A stretch of DNA of 64,000 bases from Clostridia bacterium (GTDB lineage Bacteria > Bacillota > Clostridia > Oscillospirales > CAG-272): the NCBI GenBank assembly GCA_017501225.1, contig JAFVXH010000007.1, forward strand, positions 146,501-210,500, given 5' to 3'. The notes beneath the pieces were generated by a model. That model ran no database searches. It had not been told where the DNA came from and worked only from the letters and a program-made list of their open reading frames with translations. Below, one piece after another: positions 51,378-58,257 of this stretch. The position numbers and the translations under genes are program-made. How positions within the stretch are numbered: the stretch's first letter is position 1; each line of letters begins with the position of its first letter.

Positions 51378-52580
51378 CTATGCAGGAATCAAAACATCTC
51401 CATTCGTGATCACTGCCTTGGAGGCAGAAATCGCGCTATCAACGGTATTGCCGTTTGCTTCGTCAATTCTCCCCTCATAAACAATCTGTACGGTATCGCC
51501 CTCCGTGATCACTCTTGCCTCTACGTATCGGGAAATACGCAGGTCATTCAAAAGAATTTTGTATGTGATACCGTCTGCCGGATCATGACACAAAATGGAA
51601 TCATCGACTAAAATATAGGCATCAGTGATCTCTACGACCTTCCCCACGACCGTGTTTTGATATGGCTCATAGACTACCTCGGAGGAATGTTCCTTCGCAT
51701 ATTTGATCATCATTTCCGATGCAGCATCACCAATGTAAAAGAGATACTGATAATCGAATGCATTTGTCCACAGATATCCGTCGGCGGTAATATACATGAC
51801 GACTTTATATACACCTAAGGGTTCAGATGTGACGGTAAAGCTGAGATACTCCCGATCGTGAGCAGTCCACGTACCGTCCTCCACAAATTCGGCATCCTTG
51901 CAGTCGGCAAGAATTTCCCACACATAATCATCGTTGCTTAAGGCAAAATGCTCCCGCGCTTCACCGTTTTCAGAAAAGCGATTCAACTCAATCACTTTGG
52001 GAAGATCCACCAATGCAAAAAGCGCTCCTAACGTGTCCGGCGGATCGTATTGGGAATTTTTAAAAACATAAAAGGTTCCCTCCATCCCGACAGCAACAAA
52101 CTGACTTTGATCGGCATACTTCAATTGATATACTTGAAAATTCTCGGTGTACTGAGCCTCTGTGATCATATCATAGCCATTCACGGAACGTGTACCGATC
52201 AAATCACCTATCCACTGCTCAGACACGGCGCGACCGCGACTTCTGTACGCAGTGCCGTCAAGCGTTAACTCCGTATATTTTTCAAATACGGTGCGGGATT
52301 CCCAGGGCCATACGATGGCGGCACTCTCACTGCGGACAATAAAGCTTTTATATCTGCTATCATTCGCATTCGGGGCGCCCCCCTCCCCCGTGGGTTCTTC
52401 CCCTCCTAACATCGCGTACAAAATTGCCGCAACGGCAATCATCAGCACCGCCAGACAAGCTGCGAAGGAGCCCCATTGGAGCCACGCGGTGTGCTTGGAC
52501 TTTGGTTTGCTCTGTGCTGCAGCAGTAATCAGATCATCGTCGATATACGTAACGGCATGTGCAATTCTCGAAATTTTCAA
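51378..52580 (-). CDS. putative membrane anti-sigma factor
   Basis: A 400-residue single-pass protein. A short N-terminal cytoplasmic part (about 1-34, starting MKISRIAHAVTYIDDDLITA), one membrane helix near 36-58 (GSFAACLAVLMIAVAAILYA), and a large outer domain of unknown fold. The start overlaps the stop of the ECF sigma gene, the classic arrangement for a sigma/anti-sigma pair. The outer domain probably senses an envelope signal; this is inferred from context. Confidence 0.72.
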   Translation of the reverse strand: MKISRIAHAVTYIDDDLITAAAQSKPKSKHTAWLQWGSFAACLAVLMIAVAAILYAMLGGEEPTGEGGAPNANDSRYKSFIVRSESAAIVWPWESRTVFEKYTELTLDGTAYRSRGRAVSEQWIGDLIGTRSVNGYDMITEAQYTENFQVYQLKYADQSQFVAVGMEGTFYVFKNSQYDPPDTLGALFALVDLPKVIELNRFSENGEAREHFALSNDDYVWEILADCKDAEFVEDGTWTAHDREYLSFTVTSEPLGVYKVVMYITADGYLWTNAFDYQYLFYIGDAASEMMIKYAKEHSSEVVYEPYQNTVVGKVVEITDAYILVDDSILCHDPADGITYKILLNDLRISRYVEARVITEGDTVQIVYEGRIDEANGNTVDSAISASKAVITNGDVLIPA

Positions 52581-53131
52581 AATTCAACACCCTCCTTGAT
52601 CAAATATTCCTTTAGCCTCGTGCGAGTGTGATACAACATATTCTTGACCTTGCTCTCGGTAAACGAATAGCGCAAAGCAATATCACCGATTGAATCAAAG
52701 AAATAGTATTTGCGAATAAAAACGTTACGGGTTACCTCTTTTTCCTTTTTCAAAAAATCGCTTATGAGCTTTCCGATAGATTCGTCACTCATTCCGTCTG
52801 CGATGCTACTGTCCGGCAACACCTCGGCAAGCTCATCAAGAGAAACAAGCATCATTTGTGACCGCTTTTGCCGATTCTTGGCTTCTAAGCGTTTGAGCGA
52901 TAGATTCCGTGTGATCCGACATAGAAAGGCCATCAGACTGTTCGGTCTTGTGGGCGGAATTGCGTTCCATGCACCTAAATAAGTATCATTCACACATTCC
53001 TCCGAGTCCTCATGGCTATTCAAAATGTTATAGGCAATACTGTGGCACAGCCTTCCGTATTTGGCATCCGTTTCTTTGATTGCCTGCTCATCCCGCGCAA
53101 AATACAGTTCGATGATACGAAGATCATTCAA
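52577..53131 (-). CDS. ECF-family RNA polymerase sigma factor
   Basis: A 184-residue sigma factor. Region 2 with YGRLCHSIAYNILNSHEDSE and the NDTYLGAWNAIPPTRP -10 recognition helix, then region 4 with IGDIALRYSFTESKVKNMLY. Translation starts at TTG 53131, with GGAGG nine bases upstream. Co-transcribed with the downstream anti-sigma gene. Its target promoters cannot be read from one window. Confidence 0.9.
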   Translation of the reverse strand: MNDLRIIELYFARDEQAIKETDAKYGRLCHSIAYNILNSHEDSEECVNDTYLGAWNAIPPTRPNSLMAFLCRITRNLSLKRLEAKNRQKRSQMMLVSLDELAEVLPDSSIADGMSDESIGKLISDFLKKEKEVTRNVFIRKYYFFDSIGDIALRYSFTESKVKNMLYHTRTRLKEYLIKEGVEF

Positions 53132-53224
53132 GGTCGTTCACCTCCTTGGCTGATTGAAAAGCGCTTTCACCCTATCAGTACGTTTTTTTCGCCGTGGGTT
53201 TCAAAATTTTGAAAACTTTTTCTT

Positions 53225-53230
53225 ATTATA
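53225..53230 (-). promoter_or_regulatory. possible extended -10 of the ECF sigma operon
   Basis: TATAAT preceded by TGC, about 95 bp upstream of the TTG start; no good -35. An ECF-specific site was not recognised. The rest of the 53132-53394 gap holds no supported gene. Confidence 0.35.
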
Positions 53231-53394
53231 GCATATAATTGTGTGTTAAGAATGAACAGGGGAACAAAGATCGGGGCAAAATTCACGGCAAGCGCGGCTC
53301 CGAAGATCGGAAAATCGCAATCCATCGCGCCGTGTGCAAATCAGAACCAAATGGTAAGTGGAATACAAGAGTGCGCGTCCGCATTGTGCGAGAA

Positions 53395-53422
53395 AGCCCA
53401 CGGCTCTTTCGAGCCGTGGGCT
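53395..53422 (-). terminator. terminator hairpin after sdpI
   Basis: Twelve-bp perfect stem AGCCCACGGCTC/GAGCCGTGGGCT with a TTTC loop, then CTTTCTC on the reverse strand. Confidence 0.65.
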
Positions 53423-53444
53423 TGTTGCTGTTTTATCCGATCAT

Positions 53445-54077
53445 TTATATTCCCTTGCGGTGCAGAATATAGGAATACACAAGCGGGATCAGTGCCATCG
53501 GCAGGATTGCCGCAAGCGTCACCCAAATCCAGCCGAAAAATCCGGATACCATGACGAAAATTCCGCCGATCACCCAGATCCAGCCGGACAGGCGGTGCGT
53601 CCGATTCCAGTTTTCCTCACTGCTCAGCGTCCACGGGATCTTAATGCCGATCGTGTAGTTCTGTCTGCATTTGGGCATGTAATTGCCGATGACAACAAAC
53701 ACAAGTCCGAGGAACACAGGGACCAGGATCTCGACGCGCACGCCCTTCCCCATCGCGCTGGAATAGGTTACAGCTGCCAGAAAAACATTCAGGATCGGAA
53801 TGATCCAAAATACCAATTGCAAGAGCTTGCCCGAATGATTCTGCTTCTTGGGATCGGAAAACGTGACAAATATACCCAACCAATGAAGTCCAAGCATCAA
53901 AACGGGCATCAAAACGACTACAAAGAGCTTTCCTGCCCATCCATCGATCTCCCCTTTTGCATTCCAATGGATCGGGATCTGCTCCGGAAGCTGATTCCAC
54001 AAAATCAAGCCCGCCAAAATCGGCAGCAAGGTCAAGACCGACGTCACGGTCAATATCATCCAATGCTTCTTAATCAT
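53445..54077 (-). CDS. sdpI: SdpI-family membrane protein
   Basis: A 210-residue protein with six hydrophobic segments. The N-terminal DUF1648 part contains LPEQIPIHWNAKGEIDGWAG near residue 30 and the C-terminal SdpI part contains IGNYMPKCRQNYTIGIKIPW and NRTHRLSGW. In Bacillus SdpI confers immunity to the SdpC toxin and sequesters SdpR at the membrane. No sdpC toxin gene is present here. It overlaps the sdpR-like gene by eight bases. Confidence 0.88.
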   Translation of the reverse strand: MIKKHWMILTVTSVLTLLPILAGLILWNQLPEQIPIHWNAKGEIDGWAGKLFVVVLMPVLMLGLHWLGIFVTFSDPKKQNHSGKLLQLVFWIIPILNVFLAAVTYSSAMGKGVRVEILVPVFLGLVFVVIGNYMPKCRQNYTIGIKIPWTLSSEENWNRTHRLSGWIWVIGGIFVMVSGFFGWIWVTLAAILPMALIPLVYSYILHRKGI

Positions 54078-54342
54078 GTTTTTCTCCTTTCAAGCCGCTG
54101 ATCCACAGCATCACTTCCTCCAAAACGGAGGTGTTCAATTCATAATAAATATACTTTCCTTCTCTCGTATCCCGTATCAGATCCGCCTCTCGCAGAATGG
54201 AAAGATGCTTGGAGATTGCCGCTCCGCTGACGGGAAAATGATTCGAAATTTCCCCTGCCGGTAGGCGTCCTGCCTTGAGCAGCTCCAAGATCTCCCGACG
54301 GATCGGATCGGATAGTGCCTTGATGGTTTTTTGTACTCCCAC
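54070..54342 (-). CDS. sdpR: ArsR/SdpR-family autorepressor
   Basis: A 90-residue winged-helix repressor: KTIKALSDPIRREILELLKA, ISNHFPVSGAAISKHLSILR, REGKYIYYELN. No metal-binding cysteines of the ArsR type. Start is probably GTG 54342, with AAAGGAG ten bases upstream; ATG 54351 is only one base from that Shine-Dalgarno sequence. The gene is read from a promoter that overlaps a perfect palindrome, so it should repress itself and sdpI. Confidence 0.85.
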   Translation of the reverse strand: MGVQKTIKALSDPIRREILELLKAGRLPAGEISNHFPVSGAAISKHLSILREADLIRDTREGKYIYYELNTSVLEEVMLWISGLKGEKHD

Positions 54343-54360
54343 GCAATCCATTCTCCTTTC

Positions 54361-54380
54361 ATTTAACCTTTTGGTTAAAT
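54361..54380 (-). promoter_or_regulatory. SdpR operator palindrome
   Basis: Perfect 20-bp palindrome ATTTAACC-TTTT-GGTTAAAT two bases downstream of the -10 box and before the ribosome binding site, an ideal place for repression. Confidence 0.7.
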
Positions 54381-54382
54381 AT

Positions 54383-54411
54383 AGTATAGCACAGACCTCC
54401 TCGTTTGTCAA
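54383..54411 (-). promoter_or_regulatory. sigma-A promoter of sdpR-sdpI
   Basis: TTGACA (54406-54411), 17-bp spacer, TATACT (54383-54388) with an extended TGC. Confidence 0.8.
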
Positions 54412-54451
54412 CAGTCAAAAGCAAAAAAATGAAAAAAATTTTTGAAATCTC

Positions 54452-54480
54452 TTGACAGCACCCTCATAATATGATATCAT
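54452..54480 (+). promoter_or_regulatory. sigma-A promoter of the SPFH gene
   Basis: TTGACA (54452-54457), 17-bp spacer, TATCAT (54475-54480). Confidence 0.72.
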
Positions 54481-54490
54481 ATTGATATCA
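54468..54490 (+). promoter_or_regulatory. twin-palindrome operator on the SPFH promoter
   Basis: Perfect 16-bp palindrome AATATGATATCATATT (54468-54483) over the -10 box; TGATATCA occurs at 54472-54479 and again at 54483-54490, centres 11 bp (about one helical turn) apart. Such spacing suits ribbon-helix-helix dimers like the Arc-type protein encoded downstream. Confidence 0.55.
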
Positions 54491-54531
54491 AAAAGATTTA
54501 TCTTTTGAAAAAACATTTACGGAGGTTTCCC

Positions 54532-55548
54532 ATGACTGAAAAACTGTTAACCAACAAAAAGCACGGCATGCCCGTACTGATCCTGACAACGCTTGTTCTG
54601 CTGGTCGCTTTGGCTGGCGTGATCTGGGGCGGCATCCGCATGGAGGCAAACGAAAACGACTTCTGGCTCTTCGCCGTTTCGATGGTCGTATTTTGCGTTG
54701 CGTGGATCCCCTATCTCGGACTTCGCATCTTAAAGCCCCAGGAGGCACTTGTTCTGACGCTGTTCGGTAAATACGTCGGCACCATCAAGGGCGACGGATT
54801 TTTCTTCGTCAATCCCTTCTGCGTCAGCTTCAACCCTGCCGCAAAAACCAAGCTCAATCAGAGCGGCGACGTCAAGAGCAATGCTCTGGCGCTTGCGACC
54901 GGCACCACCCCCGAGGCTAGCGTTTCCTTTGAAAATAAGAAGATCTCCTTGAAGATCATGACGCTGAACAACAACCGTCAGAAGGTCAACGATTGCCTTG
55001 GCAATCCCGTTGAGATCGGCATTGCCGTTATGTGGCACGTGACCGACACCGCAAAGGCTGTCTTTAACGTTGATAACTACAAGGAGTACCTCTCCCTGCA
55101 GTGCGACAGCGCTTTGCGCAACGTGGTCCGCATCTACCCTTACGACGTAGCACCCAACGTGGACACCACGGGTGACGGACTTGCCGATGAAGGAAGCCTG
55201 AGAGGCTCGAGTGACGTCGTTGCCTCCCGCATCCGCGAGGAGATCCAGGCGCGCGTGGAGGACGCAGGTCTTGAGATTCTGGAGGCGCGCATTACCTATC
55301 TTGCATACGCTCCCGAGATTGCCGCTGTCATGCTGCAGCGTCAGCAGGCATCCGCCATCATTGACGCGCGCAAGATGATCGTGGACGGTGCCGTCGGTAT
55401 GGTAGAGATGGCTTTGGATCGCCTCAACTCCAATCACGTCGTCGACCTTGACGACGAGCGCAAGGCTGCTATGGTATCCAATCTGCTTGTCGTGCTTTGC
55501 GGTAACCGCGATGCACAGCCCGTTGTCAATTCCTCCAGCCTGTATTGA
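54532..55548 (+). CDS. SPFH/band-7 domain membrane protein
   Basis: A 338-residue protein. Two membrane helices near 15-36 and 44-62, then an SPFH domain (ALVLTLFGKYVGTIKGDGFF, VEIGIAVMWHVTDTAKAVFN, LRNVVRIYPYDV) and a C-terminal helical part (ARITYLAYAPEIAAVMLQRQ). SPFH proteins form membrane scaffolds. ATG 54532 has GGAGG six bases upstream. One base separates it from the Arc-like gene. Confidence 0.9.
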   Translation: MTEKLLTNKKHGMPVLILTTLVLLVALAGVIWGGIRMEANENDFWLFAVSMVVFCVAWIPYLGLRILKPQEALVLTLFGKYVGTIKGDGFFFVNPFCVSFNPAAKTKLNQSGDVKSNALALATGTTPEASVSFENKKISLKIMTLNNNRQKVNDCLGNPVEIGIAVMWHVTDTAKAVFNVDNYKEYLSLQCDSALRNVVRIYPYDVAPNVDTTGDGLADEGSLRGSSDVVASRIREEIQARVEDAGLEILEARITYLAYAPEIAAVMLQRQQASAIIDARKMIVDGAVGMVEMALDRLNSNHVVDLDDERKAAMVSNLLVVLCGNRDAQPVVNSSSLY

Positions 55549-55549
55549 T

Positions 55550-55738
55550 ATGGCAGACGAGAAAAAGAAGCAGATACCGCTCCGTCTTTCCGCAAAGCTC
55601 TATGCCGAGCTTTCCGCCTGGGCGGAGGACGATTTCCGTTCCCTGAACGGGCAGATCGAATTCTTGTTGACCGAATGTGTCAAAAAACGTAAGAAAAGCA
55701 GCTCCTCTTTGAAAAAAACAGAACTCGGGGACAGCTAA
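55550..55738 (+). CDS. Arc-like ribbon-helix-helix protein
   Basis: A 62-residue basic protein: QIPLRLSAKLYAELSAWAED forms the RHH strand and first helix, FRSLNGQIEFLLTECVKKR the second, with a Lys/Ser-rich tail. It belongs to the Arc/MetJ DNA-binding fold. The position directly behind the SPFH gene and the twin palindromes at its promoter suggest self-regulation (inference). ATG 55550 is the only sensible start; Shine-Dalgarno is weak, consistent with translational coupling. Confidence 0.82.
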   Translation: MADEKKKQIPLRLSAKLYAELSAWAEDDFRSLNGQIEFLLTECVKKRKKSSSSLKKTELGDS

Positions 55739-55749
55739 CAAACGATTAC

Positions 55750-55785
55750 AAAATGCCAAGGAATTTCAAAATTCTTTGGCATTTT
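55750..55785 (+). terminator. rho-independent terminator
   Basis: AAAATGCCAAgGAAT paired with ATTCtTTGGCATTTT, then CC-TTTT, after the Arc-like gene. Confidence 0.8.
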
Positions 55786-55797
55786 CCTTTTGCGCCC

Positions 55798-55826
55798 TTG
55801 CAAAAATATGCGCGTTATGATATAAT
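55798..55826 (+). promoter_or_regulatory. sigma-A promoter of the DUF1538 operon
   Basis: TTGCAA (55798-55803), 17-bp spacer, TATAAT (55821-55826). Confidence 0.78.
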
Positions 55827-55875
55827 GGCAGTAGTGTGCCCTGTGCGGCGAAAATTTGTCAGAAAGGAGATTGCC

Positions 55876-56067
55876 TTGAAAAAGCAGCTGTTGGAAAAGT
55901 TCAAGGAAGCGTTGTTTTCGGTGCTTCCCGTCGCGATCATTGTCCTCATTCTTTCCTTTATCATGGTCAAGGACAATCTTCTTGAATTTATCACACTTTT
56001 TGTAATCGGTACGGTCCTTTTGGTGCTGGGTATGACCTTCTTTACCATGGCGCCGACGTATCCATGA
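55876..56067 (+). pseudogene. DUF1538 membrane protein, N-terminal fragment before a frameshift
   Basis: A 63-residue fragment beginning at TTG 55876, with AAAGGAG six bases upstream. It carries the first two membrane helices (VLPVAIIVLILSFIMV, ITLFVIGTVLLVLGMTFFTM) of a DUF1538 protein and then leaves the frame after ATG 56047. Restoring one G there (ATGGGCGCC instead of ATGGCGCC) would read on through GADVSMMRIGQSIGSH into the next frame. So this and the next entry are parts of one broken gene or show a one-base sequence error. Confidence 0.8.
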
Positions 56068-57422
56068 TGCGCATCGGTCAATCCATCGGTTCCCATATCA
56101 CCAAATCAAGAAAGCTGTGGTTCGTGGCGCTGATCTGCTTCATCCTCGGTGTCATCGTAACCATCGCGGAGCCCGATCTGCGCGTGCTTGCCGAGAACGT
56201 CCCCATCGTCAAAACAAGCGTGATGATCTGGGCGGTTGCCATCGGCGTAGGACTCTTTTTGATGGTGTCCTTCTTCCGCGTCTACCTGCAGATCCGCCTT
56301 TCCTACATCCTGATCGCCATGTACGTATTGGCATTCGTGTTGGCGGCATCTCCCCTGATCCATCCCGATTTCGTTGCATCCGCCTTTGACTCGGGCGGAG
56401 TCACCACGGGGCCTATCACCGTTCCCTTTATCATGGCGCTTGGCGTCGGTCTTGCATCGGTGCGCGGAGATAAAACCTCGAATGAGGATAGCTTTGGTCT
56501 TGTTGCCCTCTGCTCCATCGGTCCGATCCTGACGGTTTTGATCCTGGGCGTGTTCGGTGACACCTCCAGCATTGAAGCGGGCCCCGAGAGCACCGTCATC
56601 TACCAATCGGTCTGGGAGGTCCTGCTTGCATACGTACGCGCGATCCCCCACTATATTGAGGAGGTCGCCGTTGCCCTTTCCGCGATCGTCGCCTTCTTCC
56701 TTGCGTTCCAGCTCATCTCCCTCCGCCTTCCGTGGGATGAGGTCGCAAAGATCGGCGTCGGTATGCTGTATACCTTCTTAGGACTTGTGCTCTTCCTGAC
56801 CGGTGTCAACATCGGATTTATGCCCGTTGGAACCTTTATCGGTCAGACGCTGGGAGGCAGTACCCTTTCGTGGCTTCTCATTCCGATCGGCGCTCTGATC
56901 GGATGGTTCATCGTATCTGCAGAGCCTGCCGTGCACGTCCTGAAGCAACAGGTCGAGGACGTAACCGAGGGCGCGATCCGCGGAAAATCCGTCGGTTTTG
57001 CGCTTGCGATCGGTGTATCTCTCTCGGTAGCGTTAGCGTTGCTTCGCGTCCTGACGGGGCTTGAGATCTGGTGGATCCTGGTGCCGGGATATCTGTTCTC
57101 GCTCGTTATGACCTTCATTGTTCCCCCCCTGTTTACATCAATCGCATTTGACGCGGGTGGAGTTGCCTCAGGTCCTATGACCGCAACCTTCCTGCTTCCG
57201 CTCTCCCTTGGAGCATGCGCTGCCGTCGGCGGCAATCCCCTGACCGATGCCTTTGGCTTGGTCGCCTTTGTGGCAATGACGCCGTTGGTTACCATCCAGC
57301 TCTTAGGTCTGATCGGAAAATTGAAGGCTCTGCACGCATCGCGTGTGGCGCTCGGACAACTGGTGCTCTCGGATGAGATTGTCGACTTGAATTTTGAGGA
57401 AGGAGGCGATTTGGATGCCTGA
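56064..57422 (+). CDS. DUF1538 membrane protein, main part after the frameshift
   Basis: A 452-residue integral membrane protein with about ten to twelve helices and two related halves, each with the motif FDSGGVTTGPITVPFIMALG / FDAGGVASGPMTATFLLPLS. DUF1538 proteins are thought to be transporters; the substrate is unknown. It overlaps the downstream PII-like gene by eight bases, a known pairing that suggests regulation by a PII-type sensor. In frame +1 relative to its N-terminal fragment; alone it has no good ribosome binding site. Confidence 0.85.
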   Translation: MMRIGQSIGSHITKSRKLWFVALICFILGVIVTIAEPDLRVLAENVPIVKTSVMIWAVAIGVGLFLMVSFFRVYLQIRLSYILIAMYVLAFVLAASPLIHPDFVASAFDSGGVTTGPITVPFIMALGVGLASVRGDKTSNEDSFGLVALCSIGPILTVLILGVFGDTSSIEAGPESTVIYQSVWEVLLAYVRAIPHYIEEVAVALSAIVAFFLAFQLISLRLPWDEVAKIGVGMLYTFLGLVLFLTGVNIGFMPVGTFIGQTLGGSTLSWLLIPIGALIGWFIVSAEPAVHVLKQQVEDVTEGAIRGKSVGFALAIGVSLSVALALLRVLTGLEIWWILVPGYLFSLVMTFIVPPLFTSIAFDAGGVASGPMTATFLLPLSLGACAAVGGNPLTDAFGLVAFVAMTPLVTIQLLGLIGKLKALHASRVALGQLVLSDEIVDLNFEEGGDLDA

Positions 57423-58131
57423 CGCAATTTGCGCAGTCTTCTCGGTGGTAGATGCCGCAAAATCCAAGGACATTGCCGCCATCTATAAGGAAGGAAACTT
57501 CCCGATCGGGATCTCAACACACGGCTTTGGCATGGCGGATTCCTCCGTGCTTGAGCTTCTGGGATTTGGAGAAAACAAAAAGAACATCACCGTAAGCCTT
57601 CTTTCCAAGAAGCGCGTGCACGAGTTCTATGCGGCGCTGGAGGATCGGTTGCAGATCACAAAGCCGGGGCGCGGCATCGTCTTTTCCGTCCCCATGACCT
57701 CTGCCACCGCGTTCTTGGTCAGCCTTACAAACGCAGATACCGAAAAAAACAGTGATCCGGAAAAGGAGTGTGAGCTTGCTATGGCACAGCATGAATATGA
57801 ATTGATCATCACCATCGTCACCAAGGGCAATTCCCCTGACGTTATGGCTGCCGCCAATGCTGCGGGTGCGCGCGGAGGCACGCTCATTCACGCCCTGGGG
57901 CTTGGCGCGCAGGAAGCGCAGAAATTCCTGGGTATCGCCATTCAGCCCGAAAAGGATCTGATCCTCAACGTGGTACACCGCACGGAGAAAGCAAAGGTCA
58001 TGAAGGCGATCGGCGAGGCTGCCGGCGTCAATACCGAGGGAAAAGGCATTCTCTTCTCCCTGCCCGTAGACGAGGTCCTCGGTCTTCGCTCCGTCACGGC
58101 AGAGGAACGTACGACCGAAGAAAACGCATAA
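57415..58131 (+). CDS. tandem PII-like signalling protein
   Basis: A 238-residue protein built of two PII-like ferredoxin folds. The second half has GARGGTLIHALGLGAQEAQK, the conserved element next to the T-loop, followed by EKDLILNVVHRTEKAKVMKA; the first half has TVSLLSKKRVHEFYAALEDR. Classical GlnB Tyr51 is absent. PII proteins bind nucleotides and control transporters, and the 8-bp overlap with DUF1538 implies that it controls that protein. ATG 57415 has GGAGG eight bases upstream. Confidence 0.82.
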   Translation: MPDAICAVFSVVDAAKSKDIAAIYKEGNFPIGISTHGFGMADSSVLELLGFGENKKNITVSLLSKKRVHEFYAALEDRLQITKPGRGIVFSVPMTSATAFLVSLTNADTEKNSDPEKECELAMAQHEYELIITIVTKGNSPDVMAAANAAGARGGTLIHALGLGAQEAQKFLGIAIQPEKDLILNVVHRTEKAKVMKAIGEAAGVNTEGKGILFSLPVDEVLGLRSVTAEERTTEENA

Positions 58132-58142
58132 TCAAACAATCA

Positions 58143-58176
58143 GCCGCGCGCTATCCTCTGTAAGATAGCGCGCGGC
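58143..58176 (+). terminator. rho-independent terminator after the PII-like gene
   Basis: GCCGCGCGCTATC/GATAGCGCGCGGC with an eight-base loop, then GGC-TTTTTT. Confidence 0.88.
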
Positions 58177-58220
58177 GGCTTTTTTATGATTACACTTTTC
58201 TCTTTTAGAAGCATCAAACA

Positions 58221-58247
58221 AAAGGGTTGCCACAAGGGCAACCCTTT
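58221..58247 (-). terminator. terminator of the sugar ABC operon
   Basis: Eleven-bp stem AAAGGGTTGCC/GGCAACCCTTT with a five-base loop, followed by TTTG on the reverse strand. Confidence 0.7.
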
Positions 58248-58257
58248 ATTTTTTGAA

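Noticed and set aside
53173..53325. Short reverse-strand frame with a hydrophobic stretch before the sigma gene
   Set aside because: It runs through the likely sigma promoter, has no good ribosome binding site and matches no family; at best a gene remnant.
56047..56067. Programmed ribosomal frameshift in the DUF1538 gene
   Set aside because: No slippery heptamer and no downstream pseudoknot seen; a one-base deletion or sequence error is simpler.
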